A stretch of DNA of 13,240 bases from the NCBI GenBank assembly GCA_947441875.1, contig CANEUR010000010.1, positions 1-13,240 on the forward strand. The letters run 5' to 3'. Shown in pieces: positions 6,560-12,856 of the stretch (the first letter of the stretch is position 1; every line of letters begins with the position of its first letter). This stretch comes from Rickettsiales bacterium. Lineage in GTDB: Bacteria > Pseudomonadota > Alphaproteobacteria > Rickettsiales > UBA1997. A program made the translations under genes and the position numbers. The notes under the pieces were generated by a model. The model worked only from the letters and a program-made list of their open reading frames with translations. It was not told the origin of the DNA and made no database searches.

Positions 6560-7948
6560 ATGCCAGAAGCTCAAGTTCAAAAACATTCTAATAATCAACA
6601 TCACTTAAATGCTTTTTTGCAATGTTGCCAAAATATTGTTTCTACTGAAGATTTTAAAAAATGGTTTAGCAATCTTAAATTAGTTTCTCTTGATCAACAT
6701 CAAATTACTCTCGAAGCTAATTCAAAATTCATTCGAGATTGGTTAAATCGCGAATTTTTTAGCAAAAATACCTTTCTAAAATCTTTACAACAATCTTATT
6801 TACAACTTAAAAAAATAACCGCTGTTTATTTAGTAAAACCAGAAACTAACACCAACGAAATTAGCGCCAATGATAAAATCATCAATCTCTCGCCTCATAA
6901 TAATGTTTTTGCTTATGGCACCGATTTAAATAACAAATTTACTTTTGATAATTTTATTGCCACAAAATACAATAAAATCGCCCTTTCTATGGCAAAAATT
7001 GTGTCTAAAATACAAGACGCCCCAGATTTTTTAACCGATAAAATACCGCTTTTTATTCATGGCGGAGTTGGTTTAGGTAAAACGCATCTAGCCCAAGCTA
7101 TTGCTTGGCAATTAAAAAATCACAATACTAAACAAAAAGTTGTTTATCTTTCAGCAGAAAAATTTATGTTTCATTTTGTGCAATCAGTACGCAACAATGA
7201 TACTATGGCTTTTAAAGAAAAAATGCGATCTATCGATGTTTTAATAGTTGACGATGTGCAGTTTATTTCTGGCAAAGATGGTACTCAACAAGAATTTATG
7301 AATTGTTTTAATGCTTTAGTTTCTGAAAATAAACAAGTAGTCTTGGTATGTGATCGTTGCCCTTCTGGCCTTGATAATATCGATGAAAAATTAAAATCAC
7401 GAATTTCTGGCGGTATGATTGTGCAACTACAACAGCCCGATTTTTCTGATCGTTTTGCCATTATTCAACATAAAATACAACAGTTTGATTTGCAACTTAA
7501 TATTGAGATGATTAATTTTATTGCTCATAATATTAAACAATCAGTGCGAGATTTAGAGGGGGCATTAAAAAAAATTGTTAGTGAAAAATTATTTGGCAAT
7601 AACGATTTATCAATGCTTCACATACAAAATTTACTTGCCAGCTATATTAACAGCTCTAGCACTACCGAAATTTCGTGCCAAAAAATACAACAATTAGTTG
7701 CCGATTATTATCAAGTAAAACAACAAGATTTAGTTTCAACCAGCAAATTAAAGCACTTTGTTAAACCCAGACAAATTGCTATGTATCTTTGCAAGCAATA
7801 CACTAATTTAAGTTTACAAAAAATTAGCCACGATTTTGCCAAAAAAAACCATGCAACAGTTTTGCATGCTGTTAAAACTATTGAGCTTTTACAGGTTTCT
7901 TGCCAAAAAACGAAAAACGAAATATTATTTTTGCAAAGCAAAATATAA
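6560..7948 (+). CDS. dnaA: chromosomal replication initiator DnaA
   Basis: DnaA is the AAA+ ATPase that binds and opens the replication origin. Numbering from the ATG at 6560 gives 462 residues. Domain I is at about 10-90 and a linker at about 90-125. The AAA+ domain has Walker A GGVGLGKTH (168-176, Lys174), Walker B VLIVDDVQF (227-235, Asp231/Asp232), an arginine-finger segment KSRISGG (Arg281) and sensor II SVRDLEGAL (328-336). Domain IV starts near 372 and contains KPRQIAMYLCKQYTNLSL. The usual DHTTVLHA signature reads NHATVLHA (430-437). Four of the five base-contact positions known from E. coli are changed: Lys for Arg399, Gln for Pro423, Asn for Asp433 and Ala for Thr435. The preferred start follows the rhodanese stop by 2 nt. 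An in-frame ATG at 6542 would add six residues and overlap that gene. Confidence 0.96.
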   Translation: MPEAQVQKHSNNQHHLNAFLQCCQNIVSTEDFKKWFSNLKLVSLDQHQITLEANSKFIRDWLNREFFSKNTFLKSLQQSYLQLKKITAVYLVKPETNTNEISANDKIINLSPHNNVFAYGTDLNNKFTFDNFIATKYNKIALSMAKIVSKIQDAPDFLTDKIPLFIHGGVGLGKTHLAQAIAWQLKNHNTKQKVVYLSAEKFMFHFVQSVRNNDTMAFKEKMRSIDVLIVDDVQFISGKDGTQQEFMNCFNALVSENKQVVLVCDRCPSGLDNIDEKLKSRISGGMIVQLQQPDFSDRFAIIQHKIQQFDLQLNIEMINFIAHNIKQSVRDLEGALKKIVSEKLFGNNDLSMLHIQNLLASYINSSSTTEISCQKIQQLVADYYQVKQQDLVSTSKLKHFVKPRQIAMYLCKQYTNLSLQKISHDFAKKNHATVLHAVKTIELLQVSCQKTKNEILFLQSKI

Positions 7949-8014
7949 ACAAAGAATGTTGCGCCCCCTTTTTAAAAAAAATAGCATTTTTCTCAAAATT
8001 ATTTGTTGCATTAC

Positions 8015-8053
8015 ATGGCCACAAAGCTATAATTTATATAGCTTTGTGGCTAT
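8015..8053 (+). terminator. strong hairpin downstream of dnaA, possible terminator
   Basis: A perfect 14-bp stem is formed by GCCACAAAGCTATA (8018-8031) and its exact complement (8037-8050) around a 5-nt loop. It extends outward by three more pairs including one G-U. It lies 66 nt after the dnaA stop and fits the end of the rhodanese-dnaA transcript. No U-tract follows directly, so it is either an imperfect terminator, an mRNA-stabilising hairpin or a repeat element. Confidence 0.45.
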
Positions 8054-8076
8054 ATAGTTACAGCTTTTTAACTATA
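8053..8076. repeat. short hairpin (8-bp inverted repeat)
   Basis: TATAGTTA at 8053-8060 and TAACTATA at 8069-8076 form a perfect 8-bp stem around an 8-nt loop ending in four T. It directly joins the larger hairpin on its left and the palindromic element on its right. Confidence 0.4.
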
Positions 8077-8241
8077 ATACCAATTCCCATTTTTAAATAA
8101 TAAAAATAACTTCATATTTATTAATTTTAATTTTTAGTTTAAAACCTTGATTTATCTAGATGCACTAACGGTTTTAAAGCTAAATTTAAAACTAAAACTA
8201 TTTTGTTATTTGATTATTTAAAGATGCGAGTTGGTATAATA
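8073..8241. repeat. full-length palindromic, MITE-like element with imperfect terminal inverted repeats
   Basis: The left arm 8073-8110 begins TATAATACCAATTCCCAT. It matches the reverse complement of the right arm 8205-8241 at 32 of 38 aligned positions, with one gap. A second pair of arms (8134-8146 and 8170-8183, TTAG-TTTAAAACC) is placed symmetrically inside. The centre is the self-complementary ATCTAGAT at 8154-8161, so the whole 169 bp folds on itself. It has no coding capacity. Size, symmetry and terminal repeats fit a miniature inverted-repeat transposable element or a palindromic repeat. No clear target-site duplication is visible, and no transposase is in the window to name its family. 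Confidence 0.6.
8232..8240 (+). promoter_or_regulatory. extended -10 promoter motif at the right end of the palindromic element
   Basis: TGGTATAAT is a perfect extended -10 (TG-n-TATAAT). TTGATT lies upstream at 8210-8215, 19 nt from the -10, which is slightly long but not needed for an extended -10. It points outward from the element toward the hypothetical gene starting at 8343, about 100 nt downstream. Function is inferred from sequence only. Confidence 0.4.
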
Positions 8242-8342
8242 TGTTTTTATCTTTTTAAATGATATTTTTTTTAAAAATATTGACTATTAATCAACAATGT
8301 ATCACAATAATATACTTTATCTAACAAAATTTTTAATAAATT

Positions 8343-9053
8343 ATGGTATTTCAATTTATACAAAATGGTATAGCATATTTACATACTAAAGAATATCTCT
8401 TGCAACTGATTAGTAAGGATGATGAAAATTTTCAACATCTTCACAAAAATTTAAAAGAAAGTAAAGTTTTTTGCTTGGGGGCAATTAAGGAAAATTCTAA
8501 AGTTTATAAACATATCGTGCGGGCAATTAAAGAAGATGGTGAAGTTTTTGACAAGCTTTTTCCCTGCCAACCAGTAGAAGGTAGAAATAGAACTTACAAG
8601 AAATGTGTTTTCTTGAGAGAGGTTAAGATGAATACTGATGATCAAAATATTGCATTAACGAGATATCTATTAGAAACTGATAAAAAATTTTTATTGAGAG
8701 TGATTAATGAGAATACTGAGGAGGAAAATATTAAATTAATCAATTATCTTTCCCGCAAACACAATCATTACGGATTAACATACACGGAATTGCCAGAGTT
8801 TTTTCTTGAGGCGGTTGAAAAAAAGCCCGAAATTTTTAATTTTCTTAATCAAGAATTGAAACAAGATATAATGGAAGCTAAATCAAAATATAAAAATGAT
8901 TCACAAGCAAAAGAAGAGCCTCAAAATATACAAGCACAACCAGGGTTAGGAGAAGAGGTGTATCACAAAAAACCTCCACAAAGAATAAAAAATCAGTCAA
9001 TAATGCCAGCAAAACCGCTACTAGCAAAACCGCTACTAGCAAAACCGCAATGA
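8343..9053 (+). CDS. hypothetical protein with helical repeats (possibly DUF4116-like) and a Pro/Lys-rich tail
   Basis: I do not firmly recognise this 236-residue protein. It is charged, mostly alpha-helical by composition, with no signal peptide or membrane segment. Residues about 25-75 (ENFQHLHKNLKESKVFCLGAIKENSKVYKHI) resemble DUF4116-type repeats, in which units with a D/N-x-x-F...A-I/V-K-x-N rhythm recur. Weaker copies follow around KKFLLRVINEN (about 114-124) and PEFFLEAVEKKPEIFNFLN (about 150-168). From about residue 175 the sequence becomes low-complexity (Lys, Gln, Glu, Pro). It ends in the repeated pentapeptide AKPLL, encoded by tandem DNA repeats. The gene stands alone between two inverted-repeat-rich spacers. 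Helical-repeat proteins of this style in host-associated bacteria are sometimes effectors, but nothing here proves that. It is likely a real, lineage-restricted gene. Confidence 0.7.
   Translation: MVFQFIQNGIAYLHTKEYLLQLISKDDENFQHLHKNLKESKVFCLGAIKENSKVYKHIVRAIKEDGEVFDKLFPCQPVEGRNRTYKKCVFLREVKMNTDDQNIALTRYLLETDKKFLLRVINENTEEENIKLINYLSRKHNHYGLTYTELPEFFLEAVEKKPEIFNFLNQELKQDIMEAKSKYKNDSQAKEEPQNIQAQPGLGEEVYHKKPPQRIKNQSIMPAKPLLAKPLLAKPQ
9008..9049 (+). repeat. 15-bp tandem repeat, about 2.8 copies, at the 3' end of the hypothetical gene
   Basis: The unit AGCAAAACCGCTACT occurs at 9008-9022 and 9023-9037 as identical copies and continues for another 11 matching bases from 9038. It is in frame and encodes the pentapeptide repeat AKPLL. 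Its length (a multiple of three) allows copy-number change without a frameshift. It is more GC-rich than its surroundings. Confidence 0.85.
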
Positions 9054-9094
9054 AGACAATAAATTTCTATTTGTTATACCAATCACATCTCATA

Positions 9095-9189
9095 ATACAA
9101 CTCTTGCATCGCTAATTATATTTTACTTTATTTGCCATACGTGAAAACTAGCAAAAAATTAAAACAAATTAGCGATGCAACAGTTGTAT
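9095..9189. repeat. inverted-repeat element (23-bp arms, 49-nt spacer)
   Basis: The left arm 9095-9117 (ATACAACTCTTGCATCGCT, then AATT) and the reverse complement of the right arm 9167-9189 agree at 22 of 23 positions, the single difference being C/G at position 9. The 49-nt centre is AT-rich and non-coding. It could fold as the terminator of the gene at 8343-9053 or be a small mobile repeat. The arms are long, GC-richer than the neighbourhood and nearly identical, which suggests recent origin or selection. Confidence 0.65.
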
Positions 9190-9222
9190 GATATAAAAAA
9201 TATAAAATTAGTTGTTGATTTA

Positions 9223-9250
9223 TTGAAAAAAAGATTTTAGCATAGATAAT
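9223..9250 (+). promoter_or_regulatory. candidate sigma70 promoter of the tig-psd-pccB-era operon
   Basis: TTGAAA (9223-9228, five of six consensus bases) and GATAAT (9245-9250, five of six) are separated by 16 nt. They lie about 40 nt upstream of the tig ATG and just outside the inverted-repeat element. It is the best -35/-10 pair in the spacer; the transcription start is inferred. Confidence 0.5.
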
Positions 9251-9289
9251 TGAAAAATGATTTTTAATTAATTTTTAACACTAAAAAAT

Positions 9290-10603
9290 ATGTCTATCTC
9301 AATTACACAATTATCTAAAGAAGGTTTAAATTATGAGTTTTATGTTAATATAGCATGGGATTTGATCGATCAAAAAATAGATAAAAGAACATCTAAAGAT
9401 CAAGAAAACTTTACTCTTAATGGTTTTCGCAAAGGTCAGGTTCCGCTTAATATCATCAAAGAAAAAAACTTTACTTTATATTTAAGATCGGAGCTAGAAA
9501 AATTACTTGATAAAACCATCGATAAAATTTTAGACGATAATAAAATTCAATCAGCTTCTTATCCTAAAACTTATATTGAAAAAGCTAATCCTAACGAAAA
9601 CGCAGAAGTAAAAATTATTATTGAAGCAATGCCTAGCATTCCAGAAATAGATTTAACAAAAATAAATCTTACTAAATACGAATTAATTTTGCAAAACGAT
9701 TTAGTTGAAATGTTTGTATCTAAAAATTTAAAAAGCTTGTTAAAACAAGATAAACAACAACCAAATTATCAGGCAAAAATTGGCGATGTCGTTACGATTG
9801 ATTATATTGGAACCGTAGATGGCAATCAGTTTGAAGATGGTTTGTATGAAAATCAAAAAATTGAGCTTGGCTCAAAAACTTTAGTTGCTAACTTTGAAGA
9901 TCAAATGGTTGGTGCAAAAGAAGGCGATAAACTTACTGTTCAGGTTTTATTTCCTGCTGATTATTTTAAGCCAAAATATGCCAATAAAAACGGTATCTTT
10001 GAGGTTACTATCAAAGAGGTTTATACTTATGAAGATCAAGAATTAAATGATGATTTTATCAAAGAAAAATTAGGTTTTGACAATAGAGAAAAACTTTTTG
10101 AAAACACTAAAGAGCAAATGGCAAAAGGTTACGAAATAACTTTAAAAAATATTGTCAAGAAACAATTGTTCGATCAACTCGATGAGCAGTATAAAATTGA
10201 ATTACCAAAATCTTTACTAGAAAATCAGTTAAAAGTTGTTGAAAATCAACAAGGAATCGACAAGCTAAATTTAGAGCAAAAAAATAAACTTGTTGAAAGA
10301 ATGGTTCGTTGCGGTATTATTATTAACGACATCGCTAATAAAAATGCTCTTAAAATTGAAAAAGACGAATTTGATGCAAAAATCAGTGAAATATTGTCTT
10401 TTATTCCAAATCAAGAAGATGCTAAATTGTTCTTAGATCAATTGCAAGAAAGTGAAGAGATGGCAAATCAAATTGGCGGATCTATCATAGAAGAAAAAGT
10501 TCTTGATTTTATTAGTAAATCAGCAATTATCACTATTAAACAAATACAAGATAAAGAAGTAGATCAAATTTGGTACGATCTTAATAACAACCTTAATTTC
10601 TAA
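9290..10603 (+). CDS. tig: trigger factor (ribosome-associated chaperone / peptidyl-prolyl isomerase)
   Basis: Trigger factor binds at the ribosome exit tunnel and shields nascent chains. The protein has 437 residues, a normal length. The N-terminal ribosome-binding domain carries the signature loop GFRKGQVP (residues 45-52). The FKBP-type isomerase domain spans about 160-245, from IGDVVTIDYIGTVDGNQFEDG through the L-G-S-x-x-L-V-A-N-F-E-D-Q segment to FEVTIKEVY. The rest is the helical C-terminal chaperone domain. The tyrosine in the TIDY strand and the FEDG segment typical of an active isomerase are kept. It is first in a plus-strand run with psd 3 nt downstream, then pccB and era. In many bacteria tig is followed by clpP, which is not the case here. 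No Shine-Dalgarno sequence is evident. Confidence 0.95.
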   Translation: MSISITQLSKEGLNYEFYVNIAWDLIDQKIDKRTSKDQENFTLNGFRKGQVPLNIIKEKNFTLYLRSELEKLLDKTIDKILDDNKIQSASYPKTYIEKANPNENAEVKIIIEAMPSIPEIDLTKINLTKYELILQNDLVEMFVSKNLKSLLKQDKQQPNYQAKIGDVVTIDYIGTVDGNQFEDGLYENQKIELGSKTLVANFEDQMVGAKEGDKLTVQVLFPADYFKPKYANKNGIFEVTIKEVYTYEDQELNDDFIKEKLGFDNREKLFENTKEQMAKGYEITLKNIVKKQLFDQLDEQYKIELPKSLLENQLKVVENQQGIDKLNLEQKNKLVERMVRCGIIINDIANKNALKIEKDEFDAKISEILSFIPNQEDAKLFLDQLQESEEMANQIGGSIIEEKVLDFISKSAIITIKQIQDKEVDQIWYDLNNNLNF

Positions 10604-10606
10604 ACC

Positions 10607-11287
10607 ATGAACGATTTTCTTAGTGCCTTAAAGCTTGTTGCATTTCCTATTCATAAAGAAGGTTATAAATTTATTATAATTTTCGCTATTGCTACTGCTA
10701 TTTTGGCTATGTTTAGCAGTAGTTTGGGTGTTGTTGGCTTGGTTCTTACCGCTTGGTGCATTTTCTTTTTTCGCGATCCAGATCGTGTCTCTCCTATAGA
10801 AGAGAATGTTCTTGTTAGTCCAGCCGATGGTTTAGTAACAAGGGTTGAATATGGTGCCGATGCTCCAGCGGAGCTTGGTTATGCTAATACCAAATTTAAT
10901 AAGATCAGTATTTTTCTTAATGTTTTTAATGTTCATGTGAATAGGGTGCCTTTTTCTGGATCGGTAATTAAAGTGGTTTATAAGCCAGGCAAATTTTATA
11001 GTGCCAATGCCGAAGAGGCTAGCTTTGATAACGAAAGAAACTCGATAGTTATTAAAACTGCTAGTGGTCACGAAATAATTTTTGTGCAAGTTGCTGGTTT
11101 AGTTGCTAGAAGAATTATTTCAGATATTAAAGAGGGTCAGGAGGTTATTACTGGTCAGAGATACGGCATTATTCGTTTTGGTAGTAGATTAGATCTTTAT
11201 TTACCAGAAGATATCGAAATCAAATCTTTACTTGGTCAAACCATGATTGGCGGTGAAACAATTATTGCTAAAATCAATCAAAGATAA
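10607..11287 (+). CDS. psd: phosphatidylserine decarboxylase proenzyme (short alphaproteobacterial/archaeal-type)
   Basis: This enzyme decarboxylates phosphatidylserine to phosphatidylethanolamine at the membrane and uses a pyruvoyl group made by self-cleavage. The 226-residue protein is the short form. Two hydrophobic segments (about residues 22-37 and 40-55) anchor it, followed by FFRDPDR (54-60) and SPADG (71-75, Asp74 as likely catalytic acid). Next come NVFNVHVNRVPFSG (105-118, with the conserved His110) and the self-processing site RFGSR (190-194), where cleavage would fall between Gly192 and Ser193. This gives a long beta chain and a short alpha chain starting with the pyruvoyl from Ser193. 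It starts 3 nt after tig and precedes pccB by 14 nt. The partner pssA, often adjacent, is not present. Confidence 0.95.
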   Translation: MNDFLSALKLVAFPIHKEGYKFIIIFAIATAILAMFSSSLGVVGLVLTAWCIFFFRDPDRVSPIEENVLVSPADGLVTRVEYGADAPAELGYANTKFNKISIFLNVFNVHVNRVPFSGSVIKVVYKPGKFYSANAEEASFDNERNSIVIKTASGHEIIFVQVAGLVARRIISDIKEGQEVITGQRYGIIRFGSRLDLYLPEDIEIKSLLGQTMIGGETIIAKINQR

Positions 11288-11301
11288 AGTTTTTATAAAA
11301 T

Positions 11302-12837
11302 ATGACTTCTATAAATATTTCGCAACTCATTGCTAAAAGAGAAGGGGCAACAATTGGTGGCGGTCAAAAAAGAATTGATATTCAGCATTCAAAAGGTAAG
11401 CTCACAGCTAGAGAAAGAATTGAGGTTTTGCTCGATCCTAATTCTTTTGAGGAATATGGTTTATATGTCGAGCATCGTTGCATAGATTTTAATATGGATG
11501 ACAAAAAACATCCCGGAGATGGTGTAGTGACTGGTCATGGCACAATTAATGGCCGATTAGTTTTTGTTTATGCTCAAGATTTTACAGTTATGGGTGGCTC
11601 TTTGGGTGAGGCTCATGCCAAAAAAATATGCAATATTATTGATAAGGCAATACAAGTTGGTTCTCCAGTTATTGGTATTAACGATTCTGGTGGGGCTAGA
11701 ATTCAAGAGGGTGTTGATTCTTTGGCTGGTTATGGTGAAATTTTTCAACGAAATATCGATGCTAGCGGTGTAATTCCGCAAATATCTTTAATTATGGGGC
11801 CTTGTGCTGGTGGTGCCGTTTATTCGCCAGCTCTTACCGATTTTGTCATTATGGTTGAAAATTCATCTTATATGTTTGTAACTGGTCCTGATGTTGTTAA
11901 AACTGTTACTCACGAAAATGTTTCTCAAGAAGATTTAGGTGGTGCTTCTGTGCATGCCTTAAAAAGTGGAGTTGCTCATTTATCTTTTAAAACTGAAATC
12001 GAAGCCATTTTACAAACCAGAAGATTAATTAATTTTTTACCGCTTTCTAATACTCAAAAAGTTCCGCAAGTTCCAGTTAACGACAATCCAGATCGTGTTG
12101 ATGTGGCATTAAATACTTTGGTTCCAGAAAATCCAAATCAGCCTTACAATATGCGAGAATTAGTTGAAAAAATACTCGATGAGAGTAATTTTTTAGAGAT
12201 TCAGCCTAATTATGCTAAAAATATTATTGTTGGTTTTGGCAGAATGGAAGGTTCTACAGTTGGTATTGTTGCTAATCAACCTATGCAATTAGCTGGTTGT
12301 CTCGATATTAAAGCTAGCGAAAAAGCTGCTAGGTTTATTAGGTTTTGCGATGCTTTTAATATTCCATTAGTTACTTTTGTTGATGTGCCTGGGTTTTTAC
12401 CTGGTACCGATCAAGAACATAACGGTATCATTAAACACGGTGCAAAATTGTTGTATGCTTATGGTGAAGCCACTGTGCCAAAAATCACTACTATCATTCG
12501 TAAAGCTTACGGTGGCGCTTATATTGTGATGAATTCTAAACATTTAAAAGGCGATGTTAATTATGCTTGGTCTAATGCCGAAATTGCAGTAATGGGGCCA
12601 GATGGCGCAGTGGAGATTATTTTTCGCGAAGATGCTAAAAATCCAGAAGTAAAAACTAAGAGAGTTGCTGAATATCGTCAAAAATTTGCCTCTCCTTTTG
12701 TTGCTGCTTCACGCGGTTTTCTTGATGAAGTTATCAGGCCACAAAGCACAAGAAAAAGCATTTGCCTAGCTTTGCAAATTCTTAAAAATAAAAAGGTGAA
12801 TAAAATGTGGAAAAAACACGATAATCTGCCTCTTTAA
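11302..12837 (+). CDS. pccB: acyl-CoA (propionyl-CoA) carboxylase beta chain
   Basis: This is the carboxyltransferase subunit that moves the carboxyl group from biotin to an acyl-CoA, normally propionyl-CoA to methylmalonyl-CoA, together with the biotin-carrying PccA. The 511 residues match the family length. Motifs include GKLTARERIEVLLDP (residues 32-46), the first oxyanion-hole segment INDSGGARIQEGVDSL (126-141), GPCAGGAVYSPALTDF (166-181), VPGFLPGTDQEHNGIIKHGA (362-381) and the second oxyanion-hole region RKAYGGAYIVMNSKHL (400-415), ending with AEIAVMGPDGAVEIIF (426-441). Residue 408 is Ile, where classical PccB enzymes carry an Asp that sets acyl-CoA preference, so substrate choice may be broader. 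pccA is not in the window. The gene sits between psd (14 nt) and era (19 nt). Confidence 0.93.
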   Translation: MTSINISQLIAKREGATIGGGQKRIDIQHSKGKLTARERIEVLLDPNSFEEYGLYVEHRCIDFNMDDKKHPGDGVVTGHGTINGRLVFVYAQDFTVMGGSLGEAHAKKICNIIDKAIQVGSPVIGINDSGGARIQEGVDSLAGYGEIFQRNIDASGVIPQISLIMGPCAGGAVYSPALTDFVIMVENSSYMFVTGPDVVKTVTHENVSQEDLGGASVHALKSGVAHLSFKTEIEAILQTRRLINFLPLSNTQKVPQVPVNDNPDRVDVALNTLVPENPNQPYNMRELVEKILDESNFLEIQPNYAKNIIVGFGRMEGSTVGIVANQPMQLAGCLDIKASEKAARFIRFCDAFNIPLVTFVDVPGFLPGTDQEHNGIIKHGAKLLYAYGEATVPKITTIIRKAYGGAYIVMNSKHLKGDVNYAWSNAEIAVMGPDGAVEIIFREDAKNPEVKTKRVAEYRQKFASPFVAASRGFLDEVIRPQSTRKSICLALQILKNKKVNKMWKKHDNLPL

Positions 12838-12856
12838 AAATATCATAAACCACAAA

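Larger units (their letters stand above)
7949..8342. other. non-coding stretch rich in inverted repeats
   Basis: This 394-bp region between dnaA and the hypothetical gene at 8343 contains no credible gene. It holds a strong hairpin (8015-8053), a second small hairpin (8053-8076), a 169-bp palindromic element (8073-8241) and about 100 bp of AT-rich leader before the next start codon. The leader includes TTGACT at 8280-8285 with only a weak -10 candidate, CACAAT, 17 nt later. Short open frames here use poly-A/T runs and the dnaA tail in other frames. Confidence 0.6.

Noticed and set aside
7711..8100. Short open frames over the dnaA 3' end and the following hairpins, on both strands
   Set aside because: They overlap the conserved DnaA domain IV or the inverted repeats and have low-complexity, cysteine/lysine-rich translations.
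10832..11089. 85-codon minus-strand frame inside psd
   Set aside because: It is antisense to the conserved catalytic region of psd, with no recognisable product.
11557..11781. Open frames on both strands inside pccB
   Set aside because: They overlap the conserved carboxyltransferase core and are out-of-frame shadows.
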